Below, piece by piece: positions 1-7,311 of a stretch of 9,103 nt of DNA; position 1 is the first letter of the stretch; the number at the start of each line of letters is the position of its first letter. A program made the translations under genes and the position numbers. This DNA is from Promethearchaeota archaeon. Lineage in GTDB: Archaea > Asgardarchaeota > Lokiarchaeia > Sigynarchaeales > SOKP01. Location: assembly GCA_016839905.1 (NCBI GenBank), contig JAEOTJ010000478.1, forward strand, positions 1 to 9,103, given 5' to 3'. Under the pieces are notes generated by a model, which saw only the letters and a list, made by a program, of their open reading frames with translations, did not search any database and had not been told where the DNA came from.

Positions 1-100
1 CAAAGACTGATAGCTTGTGGGAGAAAAAAATGATAATTCTAAGAGTTTATATGATATAAATCTAAATTTTTACAAAATAAGTAAAAGAAAAAAAAATGGG

Positions 101-121
101 TTATCACCTAAAAGGTGTTAA
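101..121. repeat. Inverted repeat / hairpin upstream of the surface-protein gene
   Basis: CACCT (105-109) and AGGTG (113-117) pair across a three-base AAA loop. After one T-T mismatch the flanks TTA (101-103) and TAA (119-121) pair as well. A T-rich stretch follows at about 139-152. It could be the 3' end of an upstream transcript or a palindromic regulator site. The T-run is too distant for a classical intrinsic terminator, so the role is open. Confidence 0.45.
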
Positions 122-190
122 TGCCAAGATAATTACATTCTCTTTATTTTTATTCAAATTTAAAGAAAATTTAAATACTATTATTGAATA

Positions 191-206
191 TTTATATTTA
201 AATAAA
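191..206 (+). promoter_or_regulatory. Candidate archaeal TATA-box region for the surface-protein gene
   Basis: TTTATATTTAAATAAA is the best TATA-like sequence ahead of the gene. A start site about 25 bases downstream would give a leader of about 90 bases that carries the SD box. Because the whole leader is AT-rich, chance matches are common and this call is weak. Confidence 0.25.
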
Positions 207-307
207 TTCCAGTAGGTTATTAATTATAAGTTAATAGCTATCAATTAAAATTAGATTGTATAAGTTAAGGACAATTAATTCAAAAAAATCATTAATAATT
301 TTCAATT

Positions 308-312
308 GAGGT
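308..312 (+). promoter_or_regulatory. Shine-Dalgarno box that decides the start of the surface-protein gene
   Basis: GAGGT ends directly against an ATG at 313, leaving no spacer, but sits nine bases before the in-frame ATG at 322. Normal spacing therefore favours 322. The resulting N-terminus (MREKTRNLIILIS) is also a cleaner signal peptide, with its charged residues at the very start. Confidence 0.6.
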
Positions 313-321
313 ATGTTTATT

Positions 322-3300
322 ATGAGAGAAAAGACAAGAAATTTAATTATTTTAATATCTATTACTCTCCTTTTCATTACTTTAAACCAATTTGCATTAC
401 TAGAATCTATGAATGAAAAACATAATCATTATGATAATATAAAGAATTTAATCATTCCAGATATTAGTGTAACTGAAGTTTGGGAAGATGAATGGGGAGA
501 TTCAGGATTGGATTATATTTATGATGTAACCATAGATTCTCAAAATAATATCTATGTTGTTTCGCGAGTTTCTTTATACCACATTAATTTAAGGAAGTAT
601 GATAGAAACGGTTCTTTAATATGGAATCTTGAATGGAGTAAAAACAATGAATCTCATTACGGATATGATGTTATTACGGATTTAAATGACAATGTTTATG
701 TAACTGGGTGTTATTATTTTAATGAGACACGAGTTAATGATATCATTCTAGTTAAGTTTGATCAATCTGGAAACGAATTATGGAATAAAACTTGGGGCAC
801 TAATCAGACAGACATTGGTAGAGCTGTAGTAATAAATTCTAATAATGATGTTTATTTAATTGGTGAAAATGAAGATATAATCATTAGAAAATATAATAGT
901 TCTGGTTATCTAGAATTAAACACCATATGGGATTATTATTCTAACGATGACTTACTTAATGCAGATATTGATTCAAATGATAATATATATATAGCGGTAA
1001 ATTCAGGATTATTGAAATTTAATTCAAGCAACGAGTTTGATTGGCTTGTTTCAGAATCATGTACAGAATGCGGATGTGCTGTTGATGAAAATGATAATAT
1101 TTATTTAGTTGGGATAATCAGTGGTAATATTATAATGATAAAATATAATGGTTCTGGAGGGGAAATATGGCAGCAGACATGGGATATTGGAGATAATGAA
1201 AATATTTACGGCATAGCAATAGATTTGAAGAATAATATATATATTGCAGGAAAAATCTATACAGGAGGTTATGAATATTGGGATTGGATGCTTATAAAAA
1301 TTAATAGCACAGGAAATAAGGAATGGGAATGGTATTATAACAGTGGTCGTTTTTCTGAAGATATTTGTTATGACGTAGCAACCGACTCTTTTAATGATAT
1401 TTACGTAATAGGAACTACTCGTGCAACCTATAATATCTCTATTATTAAATTAACAGAGAATTTCTTTCTTTCTACTGATGCGGACATTCCTGATACTGAT
1501 GGATGTTTTAATCTCACCTGGGAACCCTCCCCAAATGTTGATAATTATTCGATATATACCTATAATGAACCAATTATAGAAATTAATAGTAGTCATGTTC
1601 TTATTCAAGATGGAATCATTGGACAATTGCAATTAATATCAGGAATTTTAAATGGAACACATTATTTCGCAGTTATGGCTCAAAATGAAACACAAAATAT
1701 TACTTCAAATTGCATATCCATAGAAATAAAGTTATTCCCTCCCTTTTCCTTTTCTTCATCTACTGATGCGGGTATTCCTGATTCTGATGGTGATTATAAT
1801 ATAAATTGGGATGATTCCCAATATTCTGATAACTATTCCGTCTATGTATCTAAAAATTATATCTCAGAGATTAATGGAAGTGTTCAGGAAATAGCGAATG
1901 GATTAACAGGAAATACATATCAATTAAAAGGTGTTCCAAATGGAACTTACTATTATAAAGTCGTTTCATTTAATCAATTTGGTAATCAAAGTAGTGATAA
2001 TTGCGTGAAAATCGATGTATTAAGTAGTCTGCTTTGGTATGATGTTCAATATTCATTTACTGATTTTTATTCATCTGGAATGACCATTGATAAATATGGA
2101 AATACATATACAATTGGTTCAGACCAAAATATGGGTTATGGTATTGAATATACTATTTTAAAATATAATAGAACGGGTGATCTTGTCTGGATTAGAGAAT
2201 ATGGAAACGATGAGTATTCTGGAGGAGAAGATATAATAACGGATTCAAATGGAAATATTTATGCAGTAGGACGATTCTATGGTGATTTTTCTATATTAAA
2301 GTATAATAATTCAGGTGATCTTGAATGGGCGAGACAACTAGATATTGGGGGGAGTGTAAGGGATTTTGCAATGGGTGTTGCATTAGATTCAAATGAAGAC
2401 GTGTTAATTACAGGAATTACAGATAGGGAGAGTGCAGGTCAAGAAGATATTGCTATAATGAAATATGATAAAGATGGTAACTTTCAGTGGTATAAAACTT
2501 GGGGTGGATCTCAGACAGATTTTGGTTTGGGAATTACATTAGATAAAGCGGATAATATTTATATAAGTGGTGTAACAGAAAGTTTTGGAGCCGGTGATTA
2601 TGATTTAATTCTCATAAAATTTAATAAATCTGGAGGATATCTATGGAATTCTACATGGGGAACACCATATGAGGAAGGAGAAGAACAATATAAACCTGTC
2701 CGAGTTGCCTTAGATTCTAATAATAATAGTTATCTCGTTGGTTCTCTTGGGACTGTATCTGATGAACAAGATATGGTTTTAGTTAAGTTTGATACACTTG
2801 GAAATCAAATTTGGAATTGGACATATGGTATTCCAGATGATGACGACCATTTAATTGATGTTCTCGTTACCTCTGATAATGAGATTTATGTTGGGGGTCA
2901 TCGTGATGATTCACTTATTTTTAAATTAAACTCATCTGGGTCGGTTTTATGGAATCTTACTTTTAATACTATGAAAGTTGAACGAGCTTATGGGATTGCA
3001 TTTGATAACAATGGATATATTTATATGAATGGAAATTATTTTACGGGTAGTGATCATCATCCCTTCTTAGCACAATTTTCTCTATGTCCCCTTAATTTTT
3101 ACTTAACAACAAATGCAGAAGAACCAGATACGAATGGAATTTTTAAATTAGATTGGACTCCATCTTTTAATGCAAGAAATTATACAATTTATATGAATAA
3201 ATCCTATATTAGCGAAATAGATCCTTCAGTTAATAAAGTTTCAGAAGGTTTGACTGGTCTATCCCATATAATATCAGATTATACAAATGGGACGTATTAT

Positions 3301-5367
3301 TTTTTAGTTGTTGCTTATAATGAATTTGGAAACTTTTCTTCAAATTGTATTCAAGTAAATATATCATTAGCAAGACCAGGTGAATTTAATTTAACAAAAA
3401 TTGCTGGTAATCCAGAAGTGGATGGAACATTCAACTTAAATTGGACAGCCTCTTATGAAGCCAACAATTATTCAGTTTACCAACATGATGGTTTCATTAC
3501 GACTATAAATGATACAATAAAATTGCTTGCAAGCGGAGCTACTAATAATTCTTATTCTTTCATTAATACTCCCATCGGAGATTATTATTATAAAATTATT
3601 GCATTTAATGATTTTGGGAATAGAAGTTCGAATTATATAAATGTAAATGTTTCTAGAGGGCCTCCTAATGCACCTATTTTATCTCTTTCCGGCCATGAAG
3701 ACTATTATGATGTCTGCGATGGAGATGGAATCTATTCTTTAATTTGGAATAATGCAGAAGCAGCAAATAGTTATTCTATATATGCTAGTTTAAATAATAT
3801 TATTCAAATTGATGGAGATGATATTGAAATCATTAATAATTTTTCGGAAATTAAGTATTTAATTGATGGTATTGATGGAAATATCATTTGGTATTATGCT
3901 ATTGTAGCTTATAATGAATATGGCTCAACCATTTCTAATTGTCAATCAGTATTTACATATGGAGGAGATTTTACTCCCAAACCAGGGTTTTTTGACATAC
4001 ATACTGATGCTGATAATCCTGACCATAATGGCAATTTTAATATTAATTGGGATGTAGCAAGCGATACTATTGACTATACTCTTTATCAGAGTAGTAGTTT
4101 CATATCAACAATTGATGGTAATTGTATAGAAATTGATTCAGGAAATACAAATCGTAGTATAGATTTTAAAAATTATGATAATGGGACTTACTATTTTGCG
4201 GTTGTTGCATTTAATGGAAATGGAAATCGAACATCAAAATGCCTCCAAGTAGATATTGGAACATATCCTCCAGGAGATTTTCTACTTTCACATACTGGAA
4301 TAAATCCAGATCCTGATGGAGTATTTACATTAAATTGGAATATATCTCTTGGAGCACTTAACTATACAATTTTTGAATGTAATCAAAGTATTACGGAATT
4401 TAATACCACAGTAAAGGATATTGCTATAGGACTAACAAATAATTCATTTATAATTTCCAAACAGGTGAATGGAACTTATTATTATATAATTGTGGCTTAT
4501 AATAACCTAGGAAACATTTCATCAAATTGCATTGAAATCGTTATTCATATTGAACCAAATCCGCCTGGCCCTGTTATTCTGGACCATGATGCCTTAGATC
4601 CGGATCCTGATGGTAGCTTTACATTAGTTTGGAATAATTCTCTTCGAGCTGAAAATTACTCACTTTTTGTATGTAATAAATCAATAACAGATTTTAATGA
4701 TACTGTTATTACAATTATAAATGGACTTTTAAATAATTCATACATAATTTCAGGATTACCTAATGGAATTTATTATTACATTATTGTAGCTTATAATAAT
4801 CTTGGAAATATAAGCTCGAATTGTGTTTATATATTAGTTGTAAACTCTCAAAAAGAAGTCATAAATGACAATCCAGTTAATCCAGATAATGAATTCAATA
4901 TATTAGACTTCTTTTTAAGCCCTCTAGGGATTGGGATAATTACCAGTTTAATTTTCGGGCTAGCTCTGATTCTCGCAGTTTTTACAAAAAAAAAGAAGCA
5001 ATTCAATTCCAAAAAAATCCTACATAAGAAACCATATAAAAATATAGTAATGAAAACAGAGATATCTAAGACTTTAAAATCGAATGAAGTTTCTCAAAAT
5101 ATGATTCAACAACCAAAAATTTCTCCATATCGATCTAGTATCAACGTTTATTGTGTTTCATGTCATTCTCCTTATTCAATAACGAGGGAAGAATTTGAAC
5201 AATTCAGATGTGGAGCTTGCGGGCATAAGCTATTTAATGTCGGATATTTCTGTGAAAGATGTCATAAAATTTATCCACTATCCAAGGATGATTATTATAA
5301 ACTTCAAAAACCAGATGAAGTATTATGTTATGTATGCAAAAACATTGCTAAAATAGTAAAATCATAA
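322..5367 (+). CDS. Giant surface protein: two beta-propellers, eight FN3-like domains, membrane anchor, cytoplasmic double zinc ribbon
   Basis: This 1681-residue protein starts at ATG 322 (SD at 308-312; ATG 313 is the alternative). Order: signal peptide 1-27; propeller of seven SBBP-type blades about 52-380; two Ig/FN3-like domains about 381-568; second seven-blade propeller about 570-921; six FN3-like domains about 923-1511; membrane helix about 1534-1554 followed by a lysine run; a linker of about 55 residues; two zinc ribbons. The zinc cysteines form CxxC pairs at 1611/1614 with 1630/1633 and 1644/1647 with 1669/1672. The positive-inside rule puts the large part outside and the ribbons in the cytoplasm. 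N-x-S/T sequons are numerous throughout the ectodomain, as expected of an N-glycosylated archaeal surface protein. Propeller/FN3 arrays usually bind glycans or proteins, so adhesion or sensing is likely, but the ligand is unknown. It stands alone, with no operon partner visible. The domain reading is firm; the function is inference. Confidence 0.9.
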   Translation: MREKTRNLIILISITLLFITLNQFALLESMNEKHNHYDNIKNLIIPDISVTEVWEDEWGDSGLDYIYDVTIDSQNNIYVVSRVSLYHINLRKYDRNGSLIWNLEWSKNNESHYGYDVITDLNDNVYVTGCYYFNETRVNDIILVKFDQSGNELWNKTWGTNQTDIGRAVVINSNNDVYLIGENEDIIIRKYNSSGYLELNTIWDYYSNDDLLNADIDSNDNIYIAVNSGLLKFNSSNEFDWLVSESCTECGCAVDENDNIYLVGIISGNIIMIKYNGSGGEIWQQTWDIGDNENIYGIAIDLKNNIYIAGKIYTGGYEYWDWMLIKINSTGNKEWEWYYNSGRFSEDICYDVATDSFNDIYVIGTTRATYNISIIKLTENFFLSTDADIPDTDGCFNLTWEPSPNVDNYSIYTYNEPIIEINSSHVLIQDGIIGQLQLISGILNGTHYFAVMAQNETQNITSNCISIEIKLFPPFSFSSSTDAGIPDSDGDYNINWDDSQYSDNYSVYVSKNYISEINGSVQEIANGLTGNTYQLKGVPNGTYYYKVVSFNQFGNQSSDNCVKIDVLSSLLWYDVQYSFTDFYSSGMTIDKYGNTYTIGSDQNMGYGIEYTILKYNRTGDLVWIREYGNDEYSGGEDIITDSNGNIYAVGRFYGDFSILKYNNSGDLEWARQLDIGGSVRDFAMGVALDSNEDVLITGITDRESAGQEDIAIMKYDKDGNFQWYKTWGGSQTDFGLGITLDKADNIYISGVTESFGAGDYDLILIKFNKSGGYLWNSTWGTPYEEGEEQYKPVRVALDSNNNSYLVGSLGTVSDEQDMVLVKFDTLGNQIWNWTYGIPDDDDHLIDVLVTSDNEIYVGGHRDDSLIFKLNSSGSVLWNLTFNTMKVERAYGIAFDNNGYIYMNGNYFTGSDHHPFLAQFSLCPLNFYLTTNAEEPDTNGIFKLDWTPSFNARNYTIYMNKSYISEIDPSVNKVSEGLTGLSHIISDYTNGTYYFLVVAYNEFGNFSSNCIQVNISLARPGEFNLTKIAGNPEVDGTFNLNWTASYEANNYSVYQHDGFITTINDTIKLLASGATNNSYSFINTPIGDYYYKIIAFNDFGNRSSNYINVNVSRGPPNAPILSLSGHEDYYDVCDGDGIYSLIWNNAEAANSYSIYASLNNIIQIDGDDIEIINNFSEIKYLIDGIDGNIIWYYAIVAYNEYGSTISNCQSVFTYGGDFTPKPGFFDIHTDADNPDHNGNFNINWDVASDTIDYTLYQSSSFISTIDGNCIEIDSGNTNRSIDFKNYDNGTYYFAVVAFNGNGNRTSKCLQVDIGTYPPGDFLLSHTGINPDPDGVFTLNWNISLGALNYTIFECNQSITEFNTTVKDIAIGLTNNSFIISKQVNGTYYYIIVAYNNLGNISSNCIEIVIHIEPNPPGPVILDHDALDPDPDGSFTLVWNNSLRAENYSLFVCNKSITDFNDTVITIINGLLNNSYIISGLPNGIYYYIIVAYNNLGNISSNCVYILVVNSQKEVINDNPVNPDNEFNILDFFLSPLGIGIITSLIFGLALILAVFTKKKKQFNSKKILHKKPYKNIVMKTEISKTLKSNEVSQNMIQQPKISPYRSSINVYCVSCHSPYSITREEFEQFRCGACGHKLFNVGYFCERCHKIYPLSKDDYYKLQKPDEVLCYVCKNIAKIVKS
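472..1458 (+). repeat. First seven-bladed propeller (SBBP-like repeats) of the surface protein
   Basis: Seven copies of a blade signature of the type D/A-x-D-s-x-n-n/d-I/V-Y-x-x-G can be read, for example DSQNNIYVV, DLNDNVYVTG, NSNNDVYLIG, DSNDNIYIA, DENDNIYLVG, DLKNNIYIAG and DSFNDIYVIG. Most blades also carry a K-(Y/F)-(D/N)-x-(S/T)-G-x-x-x-W strand. Seven signatures match a closed seven-blade ring of about 330 residues. Confidence 0.8.
1462..2028 (+). repeat. Two FN3-like domains between the propellers
   Basis: Two repeats of about 92-95 residues each begin with a PDxDG(x)(F/Y)N(L/I)xW strand (IPDTDGCFNLTW, IPDSDGDYNINW) and end with a NGTxYxxV-type strand. They are the same module as the six copies after the second propeller, so the array was probably split by, or assembled around, the second propeller. 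Confidence 0.7.
2029..3087 (+). repeat. Second seven-bladed propeller of the surface protein
   Basis: Seven blade signatures can again be counted: DKYGNTYTIG, DSNGNIYAVG, DSNEDVLITG, DKADNIYISG, DSNNNSYLVG, TSDNEIYVGG and DNNGYIYMNG, with the GxLxW strand in most blades. The two rings are related in pattern but clearly diverged, so the duplication is old. Confidence 0.8.
3088..4857 (+). repeat. Array of six FN3-like domains before the membrane anchor
   Basis: Six modules of about 95-100 residues start near 3088, 3376, 3661, 3976, 4267 and 4561. Each has the PDxDG-type first strand (one variant reads CDGDGIYSLIW), a central xxNYSIYxxxxxI stretch, and a final NGTYYYxIVAYNxxGNxSSNC-like strand. 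The last two modules are nearly identical at the end. Each of these two also has a second cysteine exactly 50 residues before the SSNC cysteine, so an internal disulfide is possible. Confidence 0.75.
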
Positions 5368-5414
5368 GGAAATAAGAGAATAATTATTTTAAATAGTGTG
5401 AAATATAGAAAAAG

Positions 5415-5633
5415 ATGAAAAAAAAATCCTGATGCGATACCTAAGCCTTATTTAGAAAAAAAGGAATTTCTATATTTTTTTCTATGATTTTAGGTTTCAT
5501 CATTTATTTACTTATTAGATTCATAATAACTCAATTTCAATTTTTCATTTTCTTTATTATATCCTTTTTAATTCTTGGAGGTTTATTGACATCCATTATC
5601 CAATTAGGATTAAATGCATTGCCAATATTTTGA
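5415..5633 (+). pseudogene. Frame-broken small membrane-protein gene (candidate)
   Basis: ATG 5415 opens MKKKS then TGA. Skipping one base of the nine-A run (5418-5426) gives a protein-like stretch, NPDAIPKPYLEKKEFLYFF. Adding one base in the seven-T run (5475-5481) then joins it to an ATG frame at 5484-5633 encoding 49 residues with two very hydrophobic segments around ITQFQFF, ending ALPIF and TGA. The composite would be a protein of about 70 residues with a short charged cytoplasmic N-terminus and two membrane helices. Both breaks fall in homopolymers, so decay and assembly error are equally possible. Alternatively only the 49-residue ORF at 5484 is real, but it lacks a good SD. The family is not recognised. 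Confidence 0.35.
5475..5481 (+). terminator. T-run, candidate terminator downstream of the surface-protein gene
   Basis: Archaeal transcription often stops at T-runs on the non-template strand. This seven-T run lies about 110 bases past the stop codon and is the longest on this strand between the convergent genes. A shorter T-rich tract lies nearer, at about 5384-5391, and could serve instead. Confidence 0.25.
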
Positions 5634-5738
5634 AAAATAATCAGCTGTACAAAATCAAAAGACATTGGAGGTTATTCGGGTATTTTTAAATGTAAGCATC
5701 ACTGTTCTTATTGTTATGCTTCTCCAAGTCAAAAATAA
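5634..5738 (+). pseudogene. C-terminal remnant of a DUF1848 / radical-SAM-like protein
   Basis: The 34 codons from 5634 to the TAA at 5736-5738 contain CTKSKDIGGY followed, five residues later, by CKHHCSYCYA. From recall of the family, DUF1848 proteins end with a very similar block, C-x-K/x-S-K-D-I-G-x-Y and then a CxxxCxxC iron-sulfur-type motif before YCYA. The full proteins have roughly 300 residues. Here an in-frame TGA at 5631 precedes the block, there is no start codon or SD, and the rest of the domain is absent in all frames nearby. It is therefore read as the last piece of a deleted gene. Identity rests on motif memory, not a search. Confidence 0.5.
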
Positions 5739-5757
5739 ATAAAATAAGAAATTAAAA
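5731..5757 (-). terminator. T-rich tract directly after the FAD-oxidase gene
   Basis: Read on the minus strand, the bases right after the stop codon are almost all T, in runs of three to five separated by single A, C or AA. This is the typical archaeal oligo-T terminator arrangement and would end the decarboxylase-like/oxidase operon. No hairpin is evident, and none is needed in archaea. Confidence 0.45.
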
Positions 5758-7269
5758 TTAATAATTATCAGTCAAGTAAAATTTTCCAGGAGAGAGGATT
5801 TTATTTGGATCTAAAGCTTTTTTAATGGAAACCATAAAATTGTAGTATTCCTCGGATAAAGCTCCTGAATCTACTAAGGCCCTTCCTATTATTTCGCCCA
5901 TCCAATAATGAATCCCCCCTAATTCTTTAATTTGGGTAATTAATAGATCTTTCCATAATTCATATTGTAATTCTCTTTTCTTAGGATTTGTATGAATTGA
6001 TAATCCTCCTGTGACATCAATATAAGTTGGATGAACTCCAAAAGCAATGAAATCTGCTGCACCTCCTCCGATAGCATTAAATTGTGATTTTTTTGATATA
6101 TTAAAATCTTGATATAACTTAACATAGTCAGGTAGCTTTGAAGTAGGACATTTTAAGCATGCTCCTGCGGAAGAAGTATTTGGTCCAAGAATACCCCAAT
6201 AAATATGTGCCCATTGCCATCTACCTTCTTCTTCATAGAACCATTTTCCAAGATTGCATTCTTCTACAGTAGGACCTAGCTCTCTAAGCTCCGCATCCTT
6301 AGCAATTTTCTCAATTCTTTCTACATTTATATCCAATTCCTTTTGATTATTAGCTACAGCCGTGTAAAATAAAATACTACCCCTAACTTTTTGGTCAATT
6401 AAAGGTTTTTTAATCTTTGCATTTCTTAAAATCCGTGTAAATGATTTTGTATAATAATAAAAATCATGTAATGGGAGCATTTCATGTTGCCATTTCGTCA
6501 TGACATTCACAGCCTTAATTGGCTCTGGGGTTTCCTTACCTTTTTTAATTTCATAAGTATTATATGCTGCGTATTCAGGAATAGGATATAAATGAAAAGA
6601 AGCCTTAGTTTTAATGCCATGTATACCTACATCCCCTAAAAATAATCCTGAATAGTCAGGTCCTAAACCATAACGTGTAAAAGGCTTTTGGCAAAAGGAA
6701 TTTGCTTTTGCGCCTGTATATATTAATTCACCAGTTGGTAGGACAACCTCTAAACCTACACATTGTTCAGTTACATTTCCATACATCGCAGCGCCCCCTC
6801 CTCCAACGGAGTTATTTGATAAGCCTCCTCCAACAGTCGCCGAAAAACCCGAGCCAGGTCCCGTAGATCCCGTGTAATAACCTACTCCAACTTTACTAAG
6901 CTGCTCACATAATTCACTCCAAGAAATACCGGTTTCTACTGTAACCACCATATTTTCTTCATCAATATCTAAGATTTTATTCATTCTAGTTAAATCTAGA
7001 ACTATGCCTCCCTCATCAATAGGTTTAGCTCCACCTGTAAGGTCCGCTCCTCCACCTCTCGGAATAATTGCAATTGTCTTTTTATTAGCAACTTTTAAAA
7101 TTTCTGAAACCTCTTCTGCACTCCCTGGCCTCACGACAAGTTCAGGAACTCCTTGTAAAATAGTGTCACAATTCATTGAATATGAGTAACAGACAGGTTT
7201 AGAATCTGATACAAACTTAGTCCCTACAATATCCTCTAATTCTTCATGAATTTTTTGAATTTCTGTCAT
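5758..7269 (-). CDS. FAD-linked oxidase, GlcD / VAO superfamily
   Basis: This soluble 503-residue flavoenzyme has the normal length for the GlcD/lactate-dehydrogenase-like branch. The FAD-binding domain (about 40-230) shows the pyrophosphate loop PRGGGADLTGG (70-80), the block GPGSGFSATVGGGLSNNSVGG (138-157) with GLEVVLPTGE (172-181), and GPDYSGLFLGDVGIHGIKT (203-221). The last replaces the usual GLFxGSEGTLGIVT. The C-terminal substrate-cap domain ends in the family hallmark ALDPNKILSPGK (485-496). A CxxC pair at 371/374 is unusual. No signal peptide or membrane helix is present. Family members oxidise 2-hydroxy acids, phenols or similar alcohols and pass electrons to carriers; the substrate here is unknown. 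It follows the decarboxylase-like gene by 42 bases on the same strand, so the two are probably co-transcribed. The start is ATG 7269; only a weak GGAA-type SD precedes it. Family call firm, reaction uncertain. Confidence 0.9.
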   Translation of the reverse strand: MTEIQKIHEELEDIVGTKFVSDSKPVCYSYSMNCDTILQGVPELVVRPGSAEEVSEILKVANKKTIAIIPRGGGADLTGGAKPIDEGGIVLDLTRMNKILDIDEENMVVTVETGISWSELCEQLSKVGVGYYTGSTGPGSGFSATVGGGLSNNSVGGGGAAMYGNVTEQCVGLEVVLPTGELIYTGAKANSFCQKPFTRYGLGPDYSGLFLGDVGIHGIKTKASFHLYPIPEYAAYNTYEIKKGKETPEPIKAVNVMTKWQHEMLPLHDFYYYTKSFTRILRNAKIKKPLIDQKVRGSILFYTAVANNQKELDINVERIEKIAKDAELRELGPTVEECNLGKWFYEEEGRWQWAHIYWGILGPNTSSAGACLKCPTSKLPDYVKLYQDFNISKKSQFNAIGGGAADFIAFGVHPTYIDVTGGLSIHTNPKKRELQYELWKDLLITQIKELGGIHYWMGEIIGRALVDSGALSEEYYNFMVSIKKALDPNKILSPGKFYLTDNY

Positions 7270-7311
7270 CTTTATTCCATTTCCATTATGACCTTTTTTT
7301 ATTAAATTTAT

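Larger units (their letters stand above)
1..312. other. Non-coding leader region, possibly with the tail of an upstream gene
   Basis: No convincing gene lies here. Two forward frames are open from the window edge and could be the last codons of a gene that begins outside: one ends at TGA 31-33 (tail reading LIACGRKK) and one at TAA 57-59 (tail reading SLWEKKMIILRVYMI). Neither can be chosen without more upstream sequence. The rest is very AT-rich and contains the hairpin at 101-121, three copies of ATTTAAA (158, 169, 196) and the SD box of the following gene. Confidence 0.4.

Noticed and set aside
1450..1632. 60-codon open frame on the minus strand
   Set aside because: It lies wholly inside the first FN3-like domain of the surface-protein gene, has no SD box and no recognisable protein features.
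1462..4857. Regular repeats of about 300 bases, considered as a CRISPR-like or satellite array
   Set aside because: The periodicity is protein domain repetition: the reading frame is continuous, the DNA is diverged at synonymous sites, and there are no constant repeats with unique spacers.
5431..5487. Stand-alone microprotein reading DAIPKPYLEKKEFLYFFL
   Set aside because: It has no start codon in its own frame and makes better sense as part of the frame-broken membrane-protein gene.
5940..6125. 61-codon open frame on the minus strand inside the FAD-oxidase gene
   Set aside because: It is an alternative frame of a strongly conserved enzyme gene and has composition typical of a shifted frame.
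7004..7189. 61-codon open frame on the plus strand
   Set aside because: It is antisense to the glycine-rich FAD-binding region; the proline-rich product reflects GGA/GGC glycine codons read backwards.
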